The notes below the pieces were generated by a model. The model was not told where the DNA came from, ran no database searches, and saw only the letters and a program-made list of their open reading frames with translations. The translations under genes and the position numbers were made by a program. 64,000 bases of DNA, taken from the NCBI GenBank assembly GCA_036960485.1, contig JBALXS010000013.1, positions 1 through 64,000 on the forward strand, written 5' to 3'. Numbering within the stretch: position 1 is the stretch's first letter; each line of letters opens with the position of its first letter. Source of the DNA: Rs1 sp036960485 (GTDB lineage Bacteria; Pseudomonadota; Gammaproteobacteria; Pseudomonadales; Balneatricaceae). Positions 1 to 7,830 of this stretch are shown piece by piece.

Positions 1-402
1 TCCCGCTTTTTTGATGGTGAAATAAGTGTTCCCTTGCGCGACGATATCGTGATAATAGCTATTATTATTAACAGTGCCAATTTTTTGTGGATTTGAGGAG
101 TAAGTAACACTCCCAAGCTTATCGAAATAGTGTACTTTTGAAATTTGAAATTTAGCCATTTCATTTTCAACTAGACTATTTATTTGTTCGGTATTTAAAT
201 GATCAAAATCTATAGAATACGCTAGATGATTAGCAACGCGATGGGTTTCGTCGAGAATATTGTTGATCACTTGTTGTTTAAATGAAGGGATAATGACTTT
301 GTAGAAGATAACAGTGATAAAAGTAAGGGAAAATAAAACGATGAATATAGTAGAGATGTAACTTTTAGTCTTTAATATGTTTAAAATATTTTCCTTGATC
401 AT
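1..402 (-). CDS. Membrane-bound sensor protein, N-terminal part (runs off the left edge)
   Basis: This open frame of 134 codons starts at the ATG at 402 and runs off the window. A short cytoplasmic N-terminus is followed by one strong membrane segment (about residues 14-34), then a hydrophilic region with a helical HRVANHL-type stretch and a mixed alpha/beta part, as in the periplasmic sensing domains of histidine kinases, diguanylate cyclases or chemoreceptors. AGGATAAG upstream is a reasonable ribosome site. The output domain lies outside the window, so the class of sensor cannot be decided. The reading frame is clear; the functional label is an inference from architecture. Confidence 0.6.
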   Translation of the reverse strand, partial: MIKENILNILKTKSYISTIFIVLFSLTFITVIFYKVIIPSFKQQVINNILDETHRVANHLAYSIDFDHLNTEQINSLVENEMAKFQISKVHYFDKLGSVTYSSNPQKIGTVNNNSYYHDIVAQGNTYFTIKKAG

Positions 403-699
403 GCCTAGCTTATCCTACAGGGTAGCACTTGATAGTAAAGGTCCGCTTTAATAAGTGCAAGGTCACTAACTGATTTACATGGTAGTTCTTGAATTAACTA
501 GCAAATAAGTTGTAACCTAAGCCCTCTCGATATGCAGCTGTTTTTTATTCGGAACGGACATGTTTTAGGTTTCCAAAATTCCCTGTCTCATTTAAGGCTA
601 AACTTTTAATATTCTACAACAGTCACAATGTGGTAAACGGCTAAACAACTTTATCTTTGCAACTCCAACGCAGTAAAGTATCAATTTCTTCAATCGTTT
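403..699. other. Intergenic, nothing recognised
   Basis: About 300 bases between the sensor gene start and the RTX remnant. I see no open frame with a start and ribosome site and no strong hairpin. It must contain the promoter of the minus-strand sensor gene. Confidence 0.4.
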
Positions 700-970
700 C
701 TGGCAGCTTTATATACCACTTCGTCATTACCACTGCCAGCATCAACTAAATCACTGTCCGTGTGCCTTCTATTAAATCATCATATTTACTACCCTTTAAA
801 ACGTCCTTGCCTGCACCGCCTAATAAAGTATCATTGGCCCGCCTCACCTTTGTGCTTGTCGTCGCCATCATTGCTCTGCAGTAGATCGTCACCTTTGCCG
901 CCTTTAAGGTTGTCTTTGCCACTGAGGGCAAACAAAATATCATTTCCACCACGTGCATTGATTTTAAACA
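700..970 (-). pseudogene. Decayed RTX (hemolysin-type calcium-binding repeat) protein remnant
   Basis: On the minus strand three successive reading frames each encode glycine/aspartate-rich nonapeptides of the RTX type. The first reads GGNDILFALSGKDNL followed by GGKGDDLL. After a frameshift comes NDTLLGGAGKDVLKG then YDDLIEG, and after a second frameshift DSDLVDAGSGNDEVVY. RTX repeats (GGxGxDxLx) bind calcium and form parallel beta-rolls in proteins secreted by type I systems. No complete gene remains: there are at least two frameshifts, a stop, and no start or secretion signal. A 70-codon ATG frame within this stretch is only an accident of the decay. The repeats are seen directly; that a large secreted protein once stood here is inferred. 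Confidence 0.75.
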
Positions 971-1568
971 AAGTATATATATTTAGTTTCAAAGCATTTC
1001 GTAGCTAATTCATCTAACTCCTACCAATGATCCCGGGCATCTCCTATAAAATTTATCAAGCACCATAAGAGAAGCTTTTTGGCCGGTTGTTTAAGCTACC
1101 CTTACTATGATAAAGCATCCGATAATTTCCCAGAAATTTGGTATGTAGTCTAGATAAACGGGATAAATACGGGGAATCAAAAGCTTAAGGCCAACACAAG
1201 GCTGTCAATTAACTGCTGAGAGTATTGGCTGTAATAAATATGTCAGTAGATAACAATAGGTTTCAATAAATTCCTTTGCGCAGCGAATTCACAGATGTAT
1301 GGAAAAACCGAATGTAGATCAGAGGAGGTAATGATTTGCCAAAAAAGAGCAATCAAAGGGCACTAAAATGAGCAGGTAAAAGTTAATTAATGTGCTAAAA
1401 CAGGAGTTATAGACTTAAAAATTGAGGCTTGTATAAAGCTAGACTTGTTAAAGCATCTTAAAATAAATATGCGTTAGTAGTACATGTTTGAATCTGTGCG
1501 TGCGCAGTAAGGGCCATTGCTACCGCGATCTAACAAAAGCGCGTGATTCTATGGTTGTAAAATTAAAT
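971..1568. other. Gene-free stretch, nothing recognised
   Basis: About 600 bases between the RTX remnant and the nap terminator, with frequent stops in all frames. It may contain further decayed upstream parts of the RTX gene, but I could not recognise repeats here. Confidence 0.4.
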
Positions 1569-1600
1569 AAATAAGGATTACCGCTAGATAATCCTTATTT
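1569..1600 (-). terminator. Terminator of the nap operon
   Basis: A perfect 12-bp inverted repeat (AAATAAGGATTA and its complement) with an 8-base loop lies 16 bases after the napC stop. On the minus strand it is followed by an A/T-rich, T-containing tail, as expected of an intrinsic terminator, although the stem is AT-rich. Confidence 0.65.
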
Positions 1601-1615
1601 GGATCGTAGTGCTAG

Positions 1616-2203
1616 TTATTCAAAACCTTCAACACCTTTCATATCAGGTAATTCGTGAGCTATACCCTTATGGCAATCGATACAAGTTTTATCACCTGTT
1701 GCAAGTGCTGTCGAGTGCTGTTTAGCGGCGCGACCAGCTTGCAAAGTGAAGTCCATGCTGTCAAATTCATGACAATTTCTGCATTCTAAAGAATCATTAG
1801 CTTTCAGACGAGTCCACTCATTTTGTGCCAAGTGTAATCTTTTAGCTTCAAATTTTTCACGGGTGTTGATCGTACCAAAAATCTTGCCCCAAACTTCTTT
1901 AGATGCCTGCATTTTGCGCGCAATTTTATCAGCCCATTCATGTGGAACGTGACAATCAGGGCAAGTGGCTCGTACACCAGATCTATTTGAATAGTGAATA
2001 GTTGTTTTTAATTCCTCAAAAACATTATTGCGCATCTCATGGCAAGATGTGCAAAATTCTTCAGTATTAGTGGCTTCTAGAGCAGTGTTAAACGCTCCCC
2101 AAAACATAATACCTGCAACAAAACCACCAATAGTCAAAAAACCTAAACTGTAATGCACCGCAGGTTTACAAAGGATGTTATAAAATTTCTTTAATGCTTT
2201 CAT
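1616..2203 (-). CDS. napC: NapC, tetraheme membrane c-type cytochrome
   Basis: This is a NapC/NirT-family quinol dehydrogenase of 195 residues that passes electrons from membrane quinol to NapB and NapA in the periplasm. One membrane anchor (about residues 18-38) is followed by four heme-binding CXXCH motifs: CTSCH (51-55), CPDCH (81-85), CRNCH (141-145) and CIDCH (174-178). I chose the ATG at 2203 because AAGGAA lies just upstream and the protein then begins MKALKKF before the anchor. An in-frame ATG at 2254 would overlap napB and add 17 unlikely residues. It is the last gene of the operon, 10 bases after napB. The length is normal for the family. Confidence 0.95.
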   Translation of the reverse strand: MKALKKFYNILCKPAVHYSLGFLTIGGFVAGIMFWGAFNTALEATNTEEFCTSCHEMRNNVFEELKTTIHYSNRSGVRATCPDCHVPHEWADKIARKMQASKEVWGKIFGTINTREKFEAKRLHLAQNEWTRLKANDSLECRNCHEFDSMDFTLQAGRAAKQHSTALATGDKTCIDCHKGIAHELPDMKGVEGFE

Positions 2204-2213
2204 AACAAATTCC

Positions 2214-2663
2214 TTATTTGGCCAATGCGCCAGTAGGCTCAAAAGTATTCTCAATTAAAGGCTGAGCTTTAACTTGAGGTACATGGCACTGTAGGCAAAA
2301 ATAACGTCTAGGAGAAACGTCGCTTAGTGCTTTACCGTCTCTGTCTAAGAAGTGGGTAACACTAATCTTGGTAGCACCATAGCGCTTGTAGTTTTTGAAA
2401 CTATGGCAAGTGAGGCACTTGTTAGTTTTGCGATCCACTTCATAGTTGCGGATATGATGTGGAATCAATGGTGGCTGCTGTACATAGTTAATACGTAAAT
2501 CTAGATTTTCCTTAGGATAGTTTTTTAACTTTTCAGGAGGATCTTGAACTTCCAAGCTTTGCGAGCGCAAGGATGTAACATCCCCGTCAGCTGCTAAAGC
2601 AGGATTAAAGGAAAGTGCCTGGATTGAAAATAACAGGGCTGATGATATTAGTAATTTTTTCAT
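2214..2663 (-). CDS. napB: NapB, diheme cytochrome c subunit of periplasmic nitrate reductase
   Basis: The 149-residue small subunit of the Nap complex receives electrons from NapC and gives them to the iron-sulfur cluster of NapA. A signal peptide (MKKLLISSALLF, ending near ALA at residues 22-24) is followed by two CXXCH heme sites, CLTCH (83-87) and CLQCH (123-127). A conserved HH pair at 69-70 and His104 are candidates for the axial heme ligands. It lies 70 bases after napA and 10 bases before napC in a single transcription unit. Size and motif spacing are typical. Confidence 0.95.
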   Translation of the reverse strand: MKKLLISSALLFSIQALSFNPALAADGDVTSLRSQSLEVQDPPEKLKNYPKENLDLRINYVQQPPLIPHHIRNYEVDRKTNKCLTCHSFKNYKRYGATKISVTHFLDRDGKALSDVSPRRYFCLQCHVPQVKAQPLIENTFEPTGALAK

Positions 2664-2733
2664 TACGGTTCTCCACTTGCCTAATTGCAGTTGAATGAGT
2701 TACTGACTGCAATTAGGTTGCTCAAAGTGTTAG

Positions 2734-5235
2734 TTAGACTTTTTCAATTTTAATGGCGCACTTCTTGTAATCGGTTTCTTTAGATAGCGGATCAGTAGCA
2801 TCTAAAGTAAGGCGATTAACGAGTTGCTTAGCATCAAAGAATGGAATGAAAACTAGCCCTTTAGGTACGCGATTACGACCACGTGTCTCAATTCGGCTAT
2901 TCATTTCACCACGGCGCGATATAACTTTCACTTCATCTCCACGACGAAGGCCGCGTGCCTTGGCATCATCTGGATGGATGAAGACAACAGCATCTGGGAA
3001 TGCGCGATATAATTCAGGCACGCGTCGAGTCATAGTACCTGAATGCCAATGCTCTAAAACACGACCGGTGCATAACCATAGGTCATACTCTTCATCAGGT
3101 GATTCAGCTGCGGGCTCATACGGTAGTGCAAAGATAATCGCTTTCTTATCCTTTTTACCGTAGAACTGGTATTCACTGCCTTTTTCGACATAAGGGTCAG
3201 ACCCTTCACGAAAACGCCAAAGTGTTTCTTTACCGTTAACCACAGGCCAGCGTAAACCGCGAACTTGGTGGTAAGTGTCAAAAGGAGCTAAATCATGGCC
3301 ATGACCGCGACCAAAAGAAGCATACTCTTCAAATAAGCCTTTTTGTAGATAGAAACCGAAGTCATCCATCTCATCGTTCATACGACCTTTAAAGTCACTC
3401 TTAGGGTATGCATCAACTTGGCCATTGCGATAAAGAATATCGTATAGTGTTTTGCCACGGTATTGCGGAGATTTGGCTAATAATTCGTCTGACCAAACTT
3501 CTTCAACTTTGAAACGTTTTGAAAACTCAACCATTTGCCAAAGATCTGACTTAGAACCTTCGCTCGCTGGTACTTGTTGATACCAGAATTGAGTACGACG
3601 TTCAGCGTTACCGAAAGCTCCTTCTTTTTCTGTCCACATAGCCGTTGGTAATACTAAATCAGAGGCTTGAGCTGTAACCGTTGGGTAAGGGTCAGAACAA
3701 ACGATAAACGCTTCTGGGTTACGGTAACCTGGTAATACTTCTTCATTTATGTTTGCAGCAGTCTGTACGTTGTTGTTACACATGGTCCAGTAAACATTTA
3801 GCTTACCGTCTTTTAACATGCGGTTTTGTAGTACGGCGTGATAGCCATTTTTAGCCGGAACAGCGCCCTCAGGCAATTTCCAGATTTTCTCCGCCACATC
3901 ACGATGCTCTTTTTTCTTAACTAACAAATCAGCAGGTAAGCGATGTGAGAAAGTACCTACTTCACGAGCAGTACCACAAGCTGACGGTTGACCGGTTAGT
4001 GAGAATGGTCCACAGCCAGGCTTTGAAATTTTACCGGTTAACAAGTGAATGTTGTAACACATGTTATTAGCCCAAACACCACGAGTGTGCTGGTTGAAGC
4101 CCATTGTCCAGTAAGACACAACGTTGATCTTAGGGTCAGCGTACAATTTAGCTAAACGTAATAGATTTTCAGCTGGCACACCAGAAAGCTCAACGGTGTA
4201 CTCTAGTGTGTATTCGCTTACGAACTCGGCAAATTCATCGAAAGTCATCGGCGTAGAGCTGCCTTTGCCAGGGTTAGCAGCGGCTTGCTCTAAAGGATGT
4301 TCAGGGCGCAAACCATAGCCGATATCAGTGGTGCCACGGCGGAAGTTAGTATGTTTTTCCACAAAGTCGTGATTCACATTGCCACTTTCTATGATGTAGT
4401 GGGCAATATAGTTCATGATGGCTAAATCGGTTTGTGGTGTAAATACCATACCATTTGTCGCAAGCTCGAAGCTGCGATGTTTGTAAGTAGATAATACTGC
4501 CACTTCAACTTCTGGAGCACTCAAGGCACGATCAGACAGACGTGTCCAAAGAATTGGGTGCATCTCAGCCATGTTAGAACCCCAAAGCACAAAGGCGTCG
4601 GCTTTTTCTAAATCGTCATAGCAACCCATTGGTTCATCGATACCAAAAGTACGCATGAAGCCACCAACAGCAGAGGCCATACAATGTCTTGCGTTTGGAT
4701 CAATGTGGTTGGTACGAAAGCCAGCTTTCATCAATTTGACGGCTGCATAACCTTCAAAGACTGTCCATTGGCCAGAACCAAACATGCCGACGGGTGGCAT
4801 TTCATCAGAGTTGCGGGTTTTGGCAATCGCGGCTTTCCATTTTTCAGCCATAATATCAAACGCTTGATCCCAAGTGATCGGTGCAAACTCGCCATTTTTG
4901 TCGAATTTTCCATCCGTCATTCTTAGCATAGGCGTTTTTAAGCGATCTTTGCCATACATTATTTTTGAAAGGAAATAACCTTTAACACAATTTAACCCTT
5001 TGTTCACTGGTGATTCAGGGTCACCTTGGGTAGCGACTATTTTACCGTTTTTAGTACCAACTAAAACAGAGCAACCTGTACCACAAAAACGACAGGGAGC
5101 TTTATCCCAGTGAATTTCTGTATCACTTGTTTTGGTAATTAGATTAGTGGCTTGGGAGGGTAAACTGATTCCTGCAGCTACAGCAGCAGCGCTAGCTGCC
5201 TGTGCTTTTACAAAATCTCTTCTGCTTACTTTCAT
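2734..5235 (-). CDS. napA: NapA, periplasmic nitrate reductase catalytic subunit
   Basis: A molybdopterin guanine dinucleotide enzyme of 833 residues that reduces nitrate to nitrite in the periplasm. It starts with a Tat signal (SRRDFVK, residues 4-10, then an alanine-rich core), so it is exported folded with its cofactor. The [4Fe-4S] cluster is held by Cys48, Cys51, Cys55 and Cys83. The ARHCMAS motif near residue 180 supplies the cysteine ligand to molybdenum. The C-terminal part has the dinucleotide-binding fold (LWLCTGRVLEHWHSGTMT). I use the ATG at 5235, which follows AGGATA and puts the twin arginines at the usual place; an upstream ATG at 5283 adds 16 residues without homology. NapD, encoded just upstream, binds this signal peptide. 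Confidence 0.97.
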   Translation of the reverse strand: MKVSRRDFVKAQAASAAAVAAGISLPSQATNLITKTSDTEIHWDKAPCRFCGTGCSVLVGTKNGKIVATQGDPESPVNKGLNCVKGYFLSKIMYGKDRLKTPMLRMTDGKFDKNGEFAPITWDQAFDIMAEKWKAAIAKTRNSDEMPPVGMFGSGQWTVFEGYAAVKLMKAGFRTNHIDPNARHCMASAVGGFMRTFGIDEPMGCYDDLEKADAFVLWGSNMAEMHPILWTRLSDRALSAPEVEVAVLSTYKHRSFELATNGMVFTPQTDLAIMNYIAHYIIESGNVNHDFVEKHTNFRRGTTDIGYGLRPEHPLEQAAANPGKGSSTPMTFDEFAEFVSEYTLEYTVELSGVPAENLLRLAKLYADPKINVVSYWTMGFNQHTRGVWANNMCYNIHLLTGKISKPGCGPFSLTGQPSACGTAREVGTFSHRLPADLLVKKKEHRDVAEKIWKLPEGAVPAKNGYHAVLQNRMLKDGKLNVYWTMCNNNVQTAANINEEVLPGYRNPEAFIVCSDPYPTVTAQASDLVLPTAMWTEKEGAFGNAERRTQFWYQQVPASEGSKSDLWQMVEFSKRFKVEEVWSDELLAKSPQYRGKTLYDILYRNGQVDAYPKSDFKGRMNDEMDDFGFYLQKGLFEEYASFGRGHGHDLAPFDTYHQVRGLRWPVVNGKETLWRFREGSDPYVEKGSEYQFYGKKDKKAIIFALPYEPAAESPDEEYDLWLCTGRVLEHWHSGTMTRRVPELYRAFPDAVVFIHPDDAKARGLRRGDEVKVISRRGEMNSRIETRGRNRVPKGLVFIPFFDAKQLVNRLTLDATDPLSKETDYKKCAIKIEKV

Positions 5236-5304
5236 GGCTATATCCTGTCTATCAAGGTGAGAGTGTTGGTTTGATTGCAACACCCAAAATTCTAAAAACT
5301 GTAC

Positions 5305-5574
5305 TTAGGCGATTTGATGAAAAACCAGAGAGCTTGAAACTAAATGTTCAAGGTCTTGGATTTGAGTCATGCGCTGTACGAGTTGTTTGTTTGTTTCAGC
5401 TTCTACAACGACAATGGTTCTACCTTTGTCATCATTTCCTGGTATTTCACAGCCAGGCATTTCACGAATGAGTGCTTCAATATTAAATTGATGCTGAGGA
5501 CGGCTCATAAGCAGCATTGAAATAATATGTGAAGTATCATCTTCTGGTGGGTGGGCGTTGTATTCAATTTCCAC
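5305..5574 (-). CDS. napD: NapD, chaperone for the NapA Tat signal
   Basis: An 89-residue cytoplasmic protein of the NapD family. It binds the twin-arginine signal peptide of NapA and delays export until the molybdenum cofactor is inserted. The sequence shows the family pattern: HIISMLLMSRPQ near the start (first beta strand), PGCEI in the middle and an acidic/hydrophobic IVVVEAE strand, consistent with a ferredoxin-like fold. Its start overlaps the end of napF by 11 bases, suggesting translational coupling. Confidence 0.92.
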   Translation of the reverse strand: MEIEYNAHPPEDDTSHIISMLLMSRPQHQFNIEALIREMPGCEIPGNDDKGRTIVVVEAETNKQLVQRMTQIQDLEHLVSSSLVFHQIA

Positions 5575-6055
5575 TGGAAACTCCTAAAATCATGTTGATA
5601 CTGTTTGTTGGGCAAGGATTGACACAAGCGCCACACCCATTGCAGAGGTCGAGGTCAACTTTTGGTTGAGCAGGACCGCCTAAAACTGCTTTAAAGGTTA
5701 TTGCCATCGGTTCACAAACATCTTCGCAACTACGACAGGTTACTTTTTGTAAAGCTAGGCAAGAAACTGTTATATCAATAACATTTTGCCAAGGACGGGT
5801 ACTTTGAGGTTCGAAAATAGGCTCTTTGCACACATCAGCACATTGGTAACAGAAAGTGCATTCCCCAAGCTTAAAATCAACTTTGGGAAAACCTGCCGTA
5901 CCTTTAGTAATAATCTGTGTTTCACATGCTTGGATACAATCATTACAACGGCTACATTTGTCGTAGAATTCATCCCCAAGTTTAGCCCAGGGAAGTTGTT
6001 GCAGTGATGGATCACTGTTGCGAGAAAATAGCTTTCTTCTTGATAAGTTAACCAT
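5564..6055 (-). CDS. napF: NapF, iron-sulfur protein for NapA maturation
   Basis: A 163-residue ferredoxin-type protein of the NapF family, which in E. coli interacts with NapA in the cytoplasm and helps assemble its iron-sulfur cluster. Four cysteine clusters are visible: CSRCNDCIQAC, CTFCYQCADVC, a less regular C-RSCEDVC and CNGCGACVNPCP. They are consistent with several [4Fe-4S] centres. The N-terminus MVNLSRRKLFSR has an RR pair but no hydrophobic core, so it is not a Tat signal. It follows napE and overlaps napD. Confidence 0.92.
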   Translation of the reverse strand: MVNLSRRKLFSRNSDPSLQQLPWAKLGDEFYDKCSRCNDCIQACETQIITKGTAGFPKVDFKLGECTFCYQCADVCKEPIFEPQSTRPWQNVIDITVSCLALQKVTCRSCEDVCEPMAITFKAVLGGPAQPKVDLDLCNGCGACVNPCPTNSINMILGVSSGN

Positions 6056-6079
6056 AGCGATAGCCTTTTTAGACTAAAC

Positions 6080-6229
6080 TTAAGAACCTGGAGGTCCCGT
6101 CAACAGCTGGGAAATCCACACTGAAAAGCCAAAACCACTGACAAATAACACAGCCAGTAGAGGGGCAAGGACTACAGTTATGATTAAAAAGGTTTTTAAC
6201 TCATCTTTAGGGTTTGATTCTGATTTCAT
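6080..6229 (-). CDS. napE: NapE, small membrane protein of the nap operon
   Basis: A 49-residue single-span protein too short for many gene finders. A charged start (MKSESNPKDELKTF) is followed by one membrane helix (about residues 15-37) and the conserved NapE ending QLLTGPPG. NapE occurs as the first gene of nap operons in many Proteobacteria; its role is unknown, probably linked to the membrane side of Nap. It ends 25 bases before napF and is the first gene of the unit, so the promoter lies upstream of 6229. Confidence 0.88.
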   Translation of the reverse strand: MKSESNPKDELKTFLIITVVLAPLLAVLFVSGFGFSVWISQLLTGPPGS

Positions 6230-6267
6230 GATACTGCTCGCTCAATAATTAATGTGCTTCTTGTCTG

Positions 6268-6311
6268 AGAATACTGGTCTTGTATTAATACTCATTACCT
6301 ATTATTTGGTA
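6268..6311 (-). promoter_or_regulatory. Candidate nap proximal promoter with NarP-like site
   Basis: TACCTAT-TA-TTTGGTA at 6296-6311 matches the inverted 7-2-7 NarL/NarP heptamer pattern (TACYYMT-N2-AKRRGTA) at 12 of 14 positions. A TATTCT hexamer on the minus strand at 6268-6273 would put the transcription start near 6261 and the site near -43, where NarP acts in E. coli nap. This is a pattern match only. Confidence 0.35.
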
Positions 6312-6396
6312 TTTGTATTGGCCTTTACACGATGACGAGAAATAGTGTAGAGATTCATTACTAAGTATTATTTAGCTTTGCTATATATTAATGGCC

Positions 6397-6402
6397 ATAA
6401 TA
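6397..6402 (-). promoter_or_regulatory. Candidate -10 element of a distal nap promoter
   Basis: TATTAT on the minus strand would place a start near 6390. The FNR-like box centred at 6450.5 would then sit near -61, the class I position. This competes with the proximal promoter as an explanation, and neither is proven. Confidence 0.25.
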
Positions 6403-6443
6403 CGCCTTTACGTGCGCGCGTGAGTACTCAAGTGGAGCATTCG

Positions 6444-6457
6444 TTGTTCTAGATCAA
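6444..6457 (-). promoter_or_regulatory. FNR-like box, proximal (TTGTT-N4-ATCAA)
   Basis: TTGTTCTAGATCAA matches the FNR consensus TTGAT-N4-ATCAA at 9 of 10 positions. It lies 49 bases, centre to centre, from a perfect box and upstream of the nap operon, which FNR activates under low oxygen in related bacteria. Confidence 0.5.
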
Positions 6458-6492
6458 CAACAATAAAAATTAGCTGGGAACTTTGGGGTGGG

Positions 6493-6506
6493 TTGATAGA
6501 TATCAA
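6493..6506 (-). promoter_or_regulatory. Perfect FNR box (TTGATAGATATCAA)
   Basis: An exact TTGAT-N4-ATCAA palindrome in the gap between the nap operon and the LysR gene. The only gene start facing it is napE, about 265 bases away, so the likely role is anaerobic control of nap. The distance is long for direct activation, but the second box is closer. Confidence 0.6.
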
Positions 6507-6706
6507 TGCAATATAATTAAAAAGATGTTAGTTATGTAGGCATATCAATCCTGTTTCGAGCACTCAATTAAGGAAATATTCAGTCGAAACGGTGGTGATA
6601 TGAACTTAATAATACCCAAATTAGTATTATTTCTTGAGAATACTTTGTTGATTAATATAGATGACTTCATAAGGTTAAAGATCAAAACTGCAAAGAAATA
6701 AAGCCT

Positions 6707-7597
6707 TTAAGTTGATAATTGTTTAGTAAGCCATAATATAAATTCTTGCACTTTAGGTAAAAGTAACTTGTAACTAGGGCTAAAGAGGTAATATCGGTAT
6801 GTGCTTGGCATTTCAAGTTGAAATGGGTTTATTAATTTACCTTGAGAGATAGCGTCAACAGCTAAAAAATCAGGAATTAACGCAACCCCTAAACCTTCTT
6901 CGGCAGCTTTAAGCGTCATAAAAAAATGCTGAAAGCCCATGCCGAAATTTGTATCAATATCACTGGTTAACAAATGGTTTTGACGTAAAAATGATTGCCA
7001 CATTGTTGGACGCGTATTTTGTTGTAATAACCGATGTTGGAAAATATCAGCAGGGCTTTCGAGTCGTTTAGTGTGTAACAGTTTAGGAGCAGCAACTAAT
7101 AGCAATCGCTCTGAAAACAATTCAACTTCATTACCTATAGCGCTCTCAGGCAATAGGCATCGAATGGCAATATCTGCTTGCGATGTATTAAAATTTGGCT
7201 GCCCATCACCATTAATTAGATCTACTTCGATATGAGAGTATTGTTTTTCAAAGCTATGAATCTTAGGGATTAGCCAAAGGTTACTCATTGAAGGGATTAC
7301 ATCTAATAATAGCTTTTGCTGTTTTGGGTGTGCTTGCAGCAATTCTCCAGAGCTGTTCAGCTCGTTTAATACTTTTATAACAGTGTTCAAATAACACTGG
7401 CCTTCATTTGTTAAGGTTATACCCTTTGCTGTTCGAGTGAAAAGCGCTGTTCCAAGAAAACTTTCAAGTAATTTTATTTGTTTACTTACAGCCCCTTGAG
7501 TAACACTAAGCTCTATTGCAGCTTTAGATATGCTGTGAAAGCGTGCTGCAGATTCAAAGCTACGCAGCGCTTGCATAGGTGGAAGAAAATCTCGCAT
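6707..7597 (-). CDS. LysR-family transcriptional regulator (GcvA-like)
   Basis: A 296-residue LysR-type regulator. The winged helix-turn-helix (about residues 7-65) starts MQALRSFESAARFHSISKAA and continues with TQGAVSKQIKLLE and FTRTAKGITLT, a pattern shared with GcvA-like members. The rest is the effector-binding domain (about 90-290), with the EEGLGVALIP motif near the end. It is divergent from the aminotransferase gene across a 233-base gap. LysR regulators commonly control the divergent neighbour, so it probably regulates that gene in response to an amino or amine substrate. The effector is unknown. It ends about 480 bases before nap and is probably unrelated to it. Confidence 0.88.
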   Translation of the reverse strand: MRDFLPPMQALRSFESAARFHSISKAAIELSVTQGAVSKQIKLLESFLGTALFTRTAKGITLTNEGQCYLNTVIKVLNELNSSGELLQAHPKQQKLLLDVIPSMSNLWLIPKIHSFEKQYSHIEVDLINGDGQPNFNTSQADIAIRCLLPESAIGNEVELFSERLLLVAAPKLLHTKRLESPADIFQHRLLQQNTRPTMWQSFLRQNHLLTSDIDTNFGMGFQHFFMTLKAAEEGLGVALIPDFLAVDAISQGKLINPFQLEMPSTYRYYLFSPSYKLLLPKVQEFILWLTKQLST

Positions 7598-7830
7598 TGG
7601 TTATAACCTGTCCATAAATAATTAGTCACTGTAAAATAGTGTACAGCTTTTTAATCTTAGTAAAAGTCATTGCAATTACTTTTGGTATTCCTTTTTGTCA
7701 TGCCTCTAGATAATTCGTCCATTGCCGCTGGTGCGTAATTACTTTTAAATAAGCGGATACTGAATTTTGATATTAGATTGCTAAGTGTCGGTTCAAGTCA
7801 ATTGCGTAATTTTAACGAAGAGGGTCTGCT

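Noticed and set aside
746..958. A 70-codon minus-strand gene
   Set aside because: Only its second half is RTX-like and the adjoining RTX repeats continue in two other frames; it is part of a frameshifted remnant.
760..1008. An 82-codon plus-strand frame
   Set aside because: It is antisense to the RTX remnant, has no ribosome site and a composition typical of a shadow frame.
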